Part shown: positions 51,001-62,288 of the stretch, in pieces | Layout: each line of letters starts with the position of its first letter | How positions within the stretch are numbered: the stretch's first letter is position 1 | NCBI GenBank assembly: GCA_030998225.1 | Contig: JAPYXD010000308.1 | Coordinates: 9,558,001-9,622,000, forward strand | Reading direction: 5' to 3' | From: Diplolepis rosae | Lineage: Eukaryota > Arthropoda > Insecta > Hymenoptera > Diplolepididae | DNA length: 64,000 nt | Position numbers and translations under genes: made by a program | The notes under the pieces: model-generated | What the model was told of the DNA's origin: nothing | The model's database searches: none | The model's input: the letters and a program-made list of their open reading frames with translations, nothing else

Positions 51001-54000
51001 GTTCTCAGCTTAAGTTCCCTTAGGAAGATGATTTTTAAGCACCTGGACTACTAGATATAATTTTCAAAATGACGGGATCTCTAAAACATAATCCAGGTAT
51101 CCTTAATTTCAGTTCTCAGCTTAAGTTCCCTGAGGAAGATGTTTTTTAAGCACCTGGACTACTAAATATATTTTTTTAAATGACGAGATCTCTAAAATAT
51201 GTACTAGGAATCATAAATTTCAGTTCTCGGCTTAAGTTCCCTGAGGAAGATGTATTTTAGGCACCTGGACTACTAGATATAATTTTCAAAATGACGAGAT
51301 CTCTAAAATATGTACCAGGTATCATAAATTGCAGTTCTCAGCTTAAGTTCCCTGAGGAAGATGTATTTTAGGTACTTGGACTAATAAATATAATTTTTAG
51401 AATGACGAGATCTCTAAAATATGTACCAGGTATCATAAATTGCAGGTCTCAGCTTGAGTTCCCTGAGGAAGATGGTTTTTAAGCACCTGGACTACTAGAT
51501 ATAATTTTCAAAATGACAAGATCTCTAAAATATGTACTAGGTATCATAAATTTCAGTTCTCAGCTTAAGTTCCCTGAGTAAGATGGTTTTTAAGCACCTG
51601 GACTACTAGATATAGTTTTCAAAATGACGGGATCTCTAAAATATAATCCAGGTATCCTTAGTTTCAGTTCTCAGCTTAAGTTCCCTGAGGAAGATGTATT
51701 TTAAGCACCTGGACTAATAAATATAATTTTTAAAATGACGAGATCTCTAAAATATGTACTAGGTTTCATAAATTTCAGTTCTCGGCTTAAGTTCCCTGAG
51801 GAAGATGTATTTTAGGCACCTGGACTACTAGATATAATTTTTAGAATGACTGGACCACTGAAATACCATTCGGATATCTTAAATTTTAGTTCTCAGCTTA
51901 AGTTCCCTGAGGAAGATGTATTTAGGTACTTGGACTACTAAATATAATTCTTAAAATGACGAGATCTCTAAAATATGTACTAGGTATCATAAATTTCAGT
52001 TCTCAGCTTAAGTTCCCTGAGTAAGATGGTTTTTAAGCACATGGACTACTAGATATAATTTTCAAAATGACGGGTTCTCTAAAACATAATCCAGGTATCC
52101 TTAATTTCAGTTCTCAGCTTAAGTTCCCTGAGGAAGATGTTTTATAAGCACCTGGACTACTAAATATAATTTTCAAAATGACGAGATCTCTAAAATATGT
52201 ACTAGGTATAAAAAATTTTCAGTTCTCAGCTTAAGTTCCCTGAGGAAGATGGTTTTTAAGCACCTGGACTACTAGATATAATTTTTAAAATGACGAGATC
52301 TCTAAAATATGTACTAGGTATCATAAATTTCAGTTCTCAGCTTAAGTTCCCTGAGGAAGATGTTTTAAAAGCACAGGGACTACTAAATATAATTTTCAAA
52401 ATGACGAGATCTCTAAAATATGTACTAGGTATCATAAATTTCAGTTCTCGGCTTAAGATCCCTGAGGAAGATGTATTTTAGGCACCTGGACTACTAGATA
52501 TATTTTTTAGACTCACTGGACCACTGAAATACCATTCGGATATCTTAAATTTTAGTTCTCAGCTTAAGTTCCCTGAGGAAGATGTATTTTAGGTACTTGG
52601 ACTACTAAATATAATTTTTAAAATGACGAGATCTCTAAAATATGTACTAGGTATAAAAAATGTTCAGTTCTCAGCTTAAGTTCCCTGAGGAAGATGTATT
52701 TTAAGCACCTGGACTACTAGATATAATTTTCAAAATGACGGTGTCTCTAAAACATAATCCAGGTATCCTTAATTTCAGTTCTCAGCTTAAGTTCCCTGAG
52801 GAAGATGTTTTTTAAGCACCTGGACTAATAAATATAATTTTTAAAATGACGAGATCTCTAAAATATGTACTAGGTATCATAAATTTCAGTTCTCGGCTTA
52901 AGTTCCCTGAGGAAGATGTATTTTAGGTACTTGGACTACTAAATATAATTTTTAAAATGACGAGATCTCTAAAATATGTACTAGGTATCTTAATTTTCAG
53001 TTCTCAGCTTAAGTTCCCTGAGGAAGATGGTTTTTAAGCACCTGGACTACTAGATATAATTTTCAAAATGACGAGATCTCTAAAATATAATCCAGGTATC
53101 CTTAATTTCAGTTCTCAGCTTAAGTTCCCTGAGGAAGATGTATTTTAGGCACCTGGACTACTAGATATAATTTTTAGAATGACTGGACCACTGAAATACC
53201 ATTCGGATATGTTAAATTTTAGTTCTCAGCTTAAGTTCCCTGAGGAAGATGTTTTTTAAGCACCTGGACTACTGGATATAATTTCCAAAATGACGAGATC
53301 TCTAAAATATGTACTAGGTATCATAAATTTCAGTTCTCGGCTTAAGTTCCCTGAGGAAGATGTATTTTAGGTACTTGGACTAATATATATAATTTTTAAA
53401 ATGACGAGATCTCTAAAATATGTACTAGGTATCTTAATTTTCAGTTCTCAGCTTAAGTTCCCTGAAGAAGATGGTTTTTAAGCACCTGGACTACTAGATA
53501 TAATTTTCAAAATGACGAGATCTCTAAAATATAATCCAGGTATCCTTAATTTCAGTTCTCAGCTTAAGTTCCCTGAGGAAGATGTTTTTTAAGCACCTGG
53601 ACTACTAGATATAATTTTTAGAATGACTGGACCACTGAAATACAATTCGGATATGTTAAATTTTAGTTCTCAGCTTAAGTTCCCTGAGGAAGATGTTTTT
53701 TAAGCACCTGGACTACTAAATATAATTTTTAAAATGACGAGATCTCTAAAATATGTACTAGGTATCATAAATTTCAGTTCTCAGCTTAAGTTCCCTGAGG
53801 AAGATGTATTTTAGGCACTTGGACTAATAGATATAATTTTTAAAATGACGATATCTCTAAAATATGTACTAGGTATCATAAATTTCAGTTCTCAGCTTAA
53901 GTTCCCTGAGAAAGATGGTTTTTAAGCACCAGGACTACTAGATATAGTTTTCAAAATGACGGGATCTCTGAAATATAATCCAGGTATCCTTAATTTCAGT

Positions 54001-55110
54001 TCTCAGCTTAAGTTCCCTGAGGAAGATGTATTTTAGGCACCTGGACTACTAGATATAATTTTTAGAATGACTGGACCACTGAAATACAATTCGGATATCT
54101 TAAATTTTAGTTCTCAGCTTAAGTTCCCTGAGGAAGATGTTTTTTAAGCACCTGGACTACTATATAATTTTCAAAATGTCGAGATCTCTAAAATATGTAC
54201 TAGGTATCATAAATTTCAGTTCTCAGCTTAAGTTCCCTGAGGAAGATGGTTTTTAAGCACCTGGACTACTAAATATAATTCTTAAAATGACGAGATCTCT
54301 AAAATATGTACTAGGTATCATAAATTTCAGTTCTCAGCTTAAGTTCCCTGAGTAAGATGGTTTTTAAGCACATGGACTACCAGATATAATTTTTAGAATG
54401 ACTGGACCACTGAAATACCATTCGGATATCTTAAATTTTAGTTCTCAGCTTAAGTTCCCTGAGGAAGATGTTTTTTAAGCACCTGGACTACTAAATATAA
54501 TTTTTAAAATGACGAGATCTCTAAAATATGTACTAGGTATCATAAATTTCAGTTCTCAGCTTAAGTTCCCTGAGGAAGATGTATTTTAGGTACTTGGACT
54601 AATATATATAATTTTTAAAATGACGAGATCTCTAAAATATGTACTAGGTATCATAAATTTCAGTTCTCGGCTTAAGTTCCCTGAGTAAGATGGTTTTTAA
54701 GCACATGGACTACTTGATATAGTTTTCAAAATGACTAGATCTCTGAAATATAATCCAGGTATCCTTAATTTCAGTTCTCAGCTTAAGTTCCCTGAGGAAG
54801 ATGTATTTTAGGCACCTGGACTACTAGATATAATTTTTAGAATGACTGGACCACTGAAATACCATTCGGATATGTTAAATTTTAGTTCTCAGCTTAAGTT
54901 CCCTGAGGAAGATGTTTTTTAAGCACCTGGACTACTAGATATAATTTTAAAATGTCGAGATCTCTAAAATATGTACTAGGTATCATAAATTTCAGTTCTC
55001 AGCTTAAGTTCCCTGAGGAAGATGGTTTTTAAGCACCTGGACTACTAGATATAATTTTTAAAATGACGAGATCTCTAAAATATGTACTAGGTATCATAAA
55101 TTTCAGTTCT
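51000..55110 (+). repeat. Satellite stretch between the 4,883-bp duplicates
   Basis: This stretch consists of mixed class A-E monomers. It includes two gtaccaggtatcataaattg units in adjacent monomers (about 51.31 and 51.42 kb), a hybrid tttttagaatgacgagatc unit near 51.40 kb, and a unit where the usual stop triplet is replaced (gttttaaaagcacaggg, 52.36 kb). Class C units with gatatgttaaat recur near 53.2, 53.65 and 54.86 kb. No gene, RNA or mobile element is seen. Confidence 0.78.
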
Positions 55111-55880
55111 CAGCTTAAGTTCCCTGAGCAAGATGTTTTTTAAGCAACTGGACTACTAAATATAATTTTCAAAATGACGGGTTCTCTAAAATATGAATTA
55201 GGTATAAAAAATTTTCAGTTCTCAGCTTAAGTTCCCTGACGAAGATGGATTTTAAGCACCTGGACTACTAGATATAATTTTCAAAATGTCGAGATCTCTA
55301 AAATATGTACTAGGTATCATAAATTTCAGTTCTCAGTTTAAGTTCCCTGAGTAAGATGGGTTTGAAGCACCTGGACTACTAGATATAATTTTCAAAATGA
55401 CGGAATCTCTAAAACATAATCCAGGTATCCTTAATTTCAGTTCTCAGCTTAAGTTCCCTGAGTATGATGGTTTTTAAGCACCTGGACTACTAGATATAGT
55501 TTTTATAATGACGAGATCTCTAAAATCTGCACTAGGTATCATAAATTTCAGTTCTCAGCTTAAGTTCCCAGAGGAAGATGGTTTTTAAGCACCTGGACTA
55601 CTAGATATAATTTTTAAAATGACGAGATCTCTAAAATATGTACTAGGTATCATAAATTTCAGTTCTCAGATTAAGTGCCCTGAGGAAGATGTATTTTAGT
55701 TACTTGGACTAATAAATATAATTTTCAAAATTACGAGATCTCTAAAATATATACCAGGTATCATAAATTTCAGTTCTCAGCTTAAGTTCCCTGAGGAAGA
55801 TGTTTTTTAAGCACCTGGACTACTAAATATAATTTTTAAAATGACGAGATCTCTAAAATATGTACTAGGTATCATAATTT
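55110..55880 (+). repeat. 4,883-bp duplication, second copy
   Basis: This is the partner of 50230-51000, with the same order of private variants including ccctgacgaa, gacggaatctc, gttcccagag and ttttagttac. Private later changes include ctgcactagg after the atatagttttt monomer and a gtgccctgagg unit. Confidence 0.87.
55287..55508 (+). repeat. tgtcg - 207 bp - atatagtttttataa cassette, copy 6
   Basis: The internal spacing is again exactly 207 bp. It shares gacggaatctc and cagtttaag with copy 5, as expected from the 4,883 bp duplication. Confidence 0.9.
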
Positions 55881-56299
55881 TCAGTTCTAAGCTTAAGTTC
55901 CCTGAGGAAGATGGTTTTTAAGCACCTGGACTACTAGATATAATTTTCAAAATGACGGGATCTCTAAAATATAATCCAGGTATCCTTAATTTCAGTTCTC
56001 AGCTTAAGTTCCCTGAGGAAGATGTTTTTTAAGCACCTGGACTACTAAATATAATTTTTAAAATGACGAGATCTCTAAAATATGTACTAGGTATCATAAA
56101 TTTCAGTTCTCGGCTTAAGATCCCTGAGGAAGATGTATTTTAGGCACCTGGACTACTAGATATATTTTTTAGACTCACTGGACCACTGAAATACCATTCG
56201 GATATCTTAAATTTTAGTTCTCAGCTTAAGTTCCCTGAGGAAGATGTATTTTAGGTACTTGGACTACTAAATATAATTTTTTAAATGACGAGATCTCTA

Positions 56300-57300
56300 A
56301 AATATGTACTAGGTATCTTAATTTTCAGTTCTCAGCTTAAGTTCCCTGAGGAAGATGGTTTTTAAGCACCTGGACTACTAGATATAATTTTCAAAATGAC
56401 GAGATCTCTAAAATATGTACTAGGTATCATAAATTTCAGTTCTCAGCTTAAGTTCCCTGAGTAAGATGGTTTTTAAGCACCTGGACTACTAGATATAGTT
56501 TTCAAAATGACGGGATCTCTAAAATATATTCCAGGTAACCTTAATTTCAGTTCTCAGCTTAAGTTCCCTGAGGAAGATGTCTTTTAAGCACCTGGACTAC
56601 TAAATATAATTTTTAAAATGACGAGATCTCTAAAATATGTACTAGGTATCATAAATTTCAGTTCTCGGCTTAAGTTCCCTGAGGAAGATGTATTTTAGGC
56701 ACCTGGACTACTAGATATAATTTTTAGAATGACTGGACCACTGAAATACCATTCGGATATCTTAGATTTTAGTTCTCAGCTTAAGTTCCCTGAGGAAGAT
56801 GTATTTAGGTACTTGGACTACTAAATATAATTCTTAAAATGACGAGATCTCTAAAATATGTACTAGGTATCATAAATTTCAGTTCTCAGCTTAAGTTCCC
56901 TGAGTAAGATGGTTTTTAAGCACATGGACTACTAGATATAATTTTCAAAATGACGGGTTCTCTAAAACATAATCCAGGTATCCTTAATTTCAGTTCTCAG
57001 CTTAAGTTCCCTGAGGAAGATGTTTTTTAAGCACCTGGACTACTAAATATAATTTTCAAAATGACGAGATCTCTAAAATATGTACTAAGTATAAAAAATT
57101 TTCAGCTCTCAGCTTAAGTTCCCTGAGGAAGATGGTTTTTAAGCACCTGGACTACTAGATATAATTTTCAAAATGACGAGATCTCTAAAATATGTACTAG
57201 GTATCATAAATTTCAGTTCTCAGCTTAAGTTCCCTGAGGAAGATGTTTTATAGGCACGTGGACTACTAAATATAATTTTCAATATGACAAGATCTCTAAA
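56300..57300 (+). repeat. Segment duplicated 45 kb away (copy 2)
   Basis: Colinear markers match 11.2-12.2 kb at an offset of 45,119 bp (ccaggtaacc at 56531, gtactaagtataaaaaattt at 57082, a class C unit with tagattttag between them). The stretch from about 55.9 kb also resembles the 0.9-1.2 and 2.4-2.7 kb monomer order (class B, then class A with cggcttaagatcc, then tatattttttagactcactgg). It looks like upstream-type sequence inside a downstream-type region. Confidence 0.77.
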
Positions 57301-59400
57301 ATATGTACTAGGAATCATAAATTTCAGTTCTCGGCTTAAGTTCCCTGAGGAAGATGTATTTTAGGCACCTGGACTACTAGATATAATTTTTAGAATCACT
57401 GGACCACTGAAATACCATTCGGATATCTTAAATTTTAGTTCTCAGATTAAGTTCCCTGAGGAAGATGTATTTTAGGTACTTGGACTACTAAATATAATTT
57501 TCAAAATGACGAGATCTCTAAAATATGTACTAGGTATCATAAATTTCAGTTCTCAGCTTAAGTTCCCTGAGGAAGATGGTTTTTAAGCACCTGGACTACT
57601 AGATATAATTTTCAAAATGACGGTGTCTCTAAAACATAATCCAGGTATCCTTAATTTCAGTTCTCAGCTTAAGTTCCCTGAGGAAGATGTTTTTTAAGCA
57701 CCTGGACTAATAAATATAATTTTTTAAATGACGAGATCTCTAAAATATGTACTAGGAATCATAAATTTCAGTTCTCGGCTTAAGTTCCCTGAGGAAGATG
57801 TATTTTAAGCACCTGGACTACTAGATATAATTTTTAGAATCACTGGACCACTGAAATACCATTCGGATATCTTAAATTTTAGTTCTCAGATTAAGTTCCC
57901 TGAGGAAGATGTATTTTAGGTACTTGGACTACTAAATATAATTTTCAAAATGACGAGATCTCTAAAATATGTACTAGGTATAAAAAATGTTCAGTTCTCA
58001 GCTTAAGATCCCTGAGGAAGATGGTTTTTAAGCACCTGGACTACTAGATATAATTTTTAAAATGACGAGATCTCTAAAATATGTACTAGGTATCATAAAT
58101 TTCAGTTCTCAGCTTAAGTTCCTTGAGGAAGATGTATTTTAGGTACTTGGACTAGTAAATATAATTTTTAAAATGACTGGACCACTGAAATACCATTCGG
58201 ATATCTTAAATTTTAGTTCTCAGCATAACTTCCCTGAGGAAAATGTATTTAGGTACTTGGACTACTAAATATAATTCTTAAAATGACGAGATCTCTAAAA
58301 TATGTACAAGGTATCATAAATTTCAGTTCTCAGCTTAAGTTCCCTGAGTAAGATGGTTTTTAAGCACATGGACTACTAGATATAATTTACAAAATGACGG
58401 GATCTCTAAAACATAATCCAGGTATCCTTAATTTCAGTTCTCAGCTTAAGTTCCCTGAGGAAGATGTTTTTTAAGCATCTGGACTACTAAATATAATTTT
58501 CAAAATGACGGGATCTCTAAAATATAGTCCAGGTATCCTTAATTTTCAGTTCTCAGCTTAAGTTCCCTGAGGAAGATGGTTTTTAAGCACCTGGACTACT
58601 AGATATAATTTTCAAAATGTCGAGATCTCTAAAATATGTACTAGGTATCATAAATTTCAGTTCTCAGCTTAAGTTCCCTGAGGAAGATGTATTTTAGGTA
58701 CTTGGACTACTAAATAAAATTTTAAAAATGACGAGATCTCTAAAATATGTACTAGGTATCTTAATTTTCAGTTCTCAGCTTAAGTTCCCTGAGGAAGATG
58801 GTTTTTAAGCACCTGGACTACTAGATATAATTTTCAAAATGACGGGATCTCTAAAATATAGTCCAGGTATCCTTAATTTTCAGTTCTCAGCTTAAGTTCC
58901 CTGAGGAAGATGGTTTTTAAGCACCTGGACTACTAGATATAATTTTTAAAATGACGAGATCTCTAAAATATGTACTAGGTTTCATAAATTTCAGTTCTCG
59001 GCTTAAGTTCCCTGAGGAAGATGTATTTTAGGCACCTGGACTACTAGATATAATTTTTAGAATGACTGGACCACTGAAATACCATTCGGATATCTTAAAT
59101 TTTAGTTCTCAGCTTAAGTTCCCTGAGGAAGATGTATTTAGGTACTTGGACTACTAAATATAATTCTTAAAATGACGAGATCTCTAAAATATGTACTAGG
59201 TATCATAAATTTCAGTTCTCGGCTTAAGTTCCCTGAGGAAGATGTATTTTAAGCACCTGGACTACTTAATATAATTTTCAAAATGACGGGATCTCTAAAA
59301 TATAATCCAGGTATCCTTAATTTCAGTTCTCAGCTTAAGTTCCCTGAGGAAGATGTTTTTTAAGCACCTGGACTACTATATAATATTCAAAATGAAAGTA
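57300..59400 (+). repeat. Satellite stretch resembling 20.7-25 kb types
   Basis: The order gtactaggaatcataaattt, cactggaccactg, cagattaag, gacggtgtctc, tataaaaaatgttcag (57.3-58.0 kb) and then gtacaagg (58304) with the aatttacaaaatgacggg unit mirrors monomer orders at 14-16, 20.7-22 and 24.8-25 kb. The aagcatctggac unit is followed here by a class B atagtccagg unit instead of class D, so the block was altered after copying. Confidence 0.78.
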
Positions 59401-62288
59401 TCTCTAAAATATGTACTAGGTATAAAAAATTTTCAGTTCTCAGCTTAAGTTCCCTGAGGAAGATGGTTTTTAAGCACCTGGACTACTAGATATAATTTTC
59501 AAAATGACGGGATCTCTAAAATATAATCCAGGTATCCTTAATTTCAGTTCTCAGCTTAAGTTCCCTGAGGAAGATGTTTTTTAAGCACCTGGACTACTAA
59601 ATATAATTTTTTAAATGACGAGATCTCTAAAATATGTACTAGGAATCATAAATTTCAGTTCTCGCCTTAAGTTCCCTGAGGAAGATGTATTTTAGGCACC
59701 TGGACTACTAGATATAATTTTTAGAATCACTGGACCACTGAAATACCATTCGGATATCTTAAATTTTAGTTCTCAGCTTAAGTTCCCTGAGGAAGATGGT
59801 TTTTAAGCAGCTGGACTACTAGATATAATTTTTAAAATGACGAGATCTCTAAAATATGTACTAGGTATCATAAATTTCAGTTCTCAGCTTAAGTTCCCTG
59901 AGGAAGATGTATTTTAGGTACTTGGACTAGTAAATATAATTTTTAAAATGACTTGACCACTGAAATACCATTCGGATATTTTAGTTCTCAGCATAACTTC
60001 CCTGAGGAAAATGTATTTTAGGTACTTGGACTACTAAATAAAATTTTTTAAATGACGAGATCTCTAAAATATGTACCAGGTATCTTAATTATCAGTTCTC
60101 AGCTTAAGTTCGCTGAGGAAGATGTATTTTAGGTACCTGGACTACTAAATATAATTTTTTAAATGACGAGATCACTAAAATACGTACTAGGTATATTAAT
60201 TATCAGTTGTCAGCTTAAGTTCCCTGAAGAAGATGGTTTTTAAGCACCTGGACTACTAGATATAATTTTCAAAATGACGAGATCTCTAAAATATGTACTA
60301 GGTATCATAAATTTCAGTTCTCGGCTTAAGTTCCCTGAGTATGATGGTTTTTAATCACCTGGACTACTAGATATAATTTTCAAAATGACGGGATCTCTAA
60401 AATATAGTCCAGGTATCCTTAATTTTCAGTTCTCAGCTTAAGTTCCCTGAGGAAGATGGTTTTTAAGCACCTGGACTACTAGATATAATTTTTAAAATGA
60501 CGAGATCTCTAAAATATGTACTAGGTTTCATAAATTTCAGTCCTCGGCTTAACTTCCCTGAGGAAGATGTATTTTAGGCACCTGGACTACTAGATATAAT
60601 TTTTAGAATGACTGGACCACTGAAATCCCATTCGGATATCTAAAATTTTAGTTCTCAGCTTAAGTTCCCTGAGGAAGATGTATTCAGGTACTTGGACTAC
60701 TAAATATAATTCTTAAAATGACGAGATCTCTAAAATATGTACTAGGTATCATAAATTTCAGTTCTCAGCTTAAGTTCCCTGAGGAAGATGGTTTTTAAGC
60801 ACCTGGACTACTAGATATAATTTTCAAAATGTCGAGATCTCTAAAATATGTACTAGGTATCATAAATTTCAGTTCTCAGCTTAAGTTCCCTGAGGATGAT
60901 GTTTTTTAAGCACCTGGACTACTAGATATAATTTTTAAAATGACGAGATCTCTAAAATATGTACTAGGTATCATAAATTTCAGTTCTCAGCTTAAGTTCA
61001 CTGAGTAAGATGGTTTTTAAGCACATGGACTACTAGATATAATTTTCAAAATGACGGGTTCTCTAAAACATAATCCAGGTATCCTTAATTTCAGTTCTCA
61101 GCTTAAGTTCCCTGAGGAAGATGTTTTTTAAGCATCTGGACTACTAAATATAATTTTCAAAATGACGAGATCTCTAAAATATGTACTAGGTATAAAAAAT
61201 TTTCAGTTCTCAGCTTAAGTTCCCTGAGGAAGATGGTTTTTAAGCACCTGGACTACTAGATATAATTTTCAAAATGTCGAGATCTCTAAAATATGTACTA
61301 GGTATCATAAATTTCAGTTCTCAGCTTATGTTCCCTGAGTAAGATGGGTTTGCAGCACCTGGACTACTAGATATAATTTTCAAAATGACGGGATCTCTAA
61401 AACATAATCCAGGTATCCTTAATTTCAGTTCTCAGCTTAAGTTCCCTGAGTATGATGGTTTTTAAGCACCTGGACTACTAGATATAGTTTTTATAATGAC
61501 GAGATCTCTAAAATATGTACTAGGTATCATAAATTTCAGTTCTCAGCTTAAGTTCCCTGAGGAAGATGGTTTTTAAGCACCTGGACTACTAGATATAATT
61601 TTCAAAATGACAAGATCTCTAAAATATGTACTAGGTATCATAAATTTCAGTTCTCAGCTTAAGTTCCCTGAGGAAGATGTATTTTAGGTACTTGGACTAC
61701 TAAATATAATTTTCAAAATGACGAGATCTCTAAAATATGTACTAGGTATAAAAAATGTTCAGTTCTCAGCTTAAGTTCCCTGAGGAAGATGGTTTTTAAG
61801 CACCTGGACTACTAGATATAATTTTCAAAATGACGAGATCTCTAAAATATGTACTAGGTATCATAAATTTCAGTTCTCGGCTTAAGTTCCCTGAGGAAGA
61901 TGTATTTTAGGCACCTGGACTACTAGATATAATTTTTAGAATGACTGGACCACTGAAATACCATTCAGATATGTTAAATTTTAGTTCTCAGCTTAAGTTC
62001 CCTGAGGAAGATGTATTTACGTACTTGGACTACTAAATATAATTTTTAAAATGAGGAGATCTCTAAAATATGTACTAGGTATCATAAATTTCAGTTCTCG
62101 GCTTAATTTCCCTGAGGAAGATGTATTTTAGGCACTTGGACTACTAGATATAATTTTTAGAATGACTGGACCACTGAAATACCATTCGGATATCTTAAAT
62201 TTTAGTTCTCAGCTTAAGTTCCCTGAGGAAGATGTATTTTAGGTACTTGGACTACTAAATATAATTTATAAAATGACGAGATCTCTAA
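59400..62288 (+). repeat. 26-monomer tandem unit (2,888 bp), first copy
   Basis: Markers recur downstream at 2,888 bp: gtatgatgg (60349 and 63237), tcctcggctt (60541 and 63429) and tattcaggta (60681 and 63569). Upstream of 59.98 kb the offset is 2,881 (gacttgacc at 59950 and 62831; gtactaggaatc at 59636 and 62517). The 7 bp difference is a deletion in the class C unit of this copy, which reads gatattttag where the other reads gatatcttaaattttag. The left boundary is near 59.40 kb, where similarity stops. Confidence 0.9.
61275..61496 (+). repeat. tgtcg - 207 bp - atatagtttttataa cassette, copy 7
   Basis: The spacing of 207 bp is unchanged. The middle unit carries gatgggtttgcagcac (as near 22.68 and 43.47 kb) instead of gatgggtttgaagcac. 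The corresponding position in the second 26-mer copy lies beyond the window. Confidence 0.9.
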
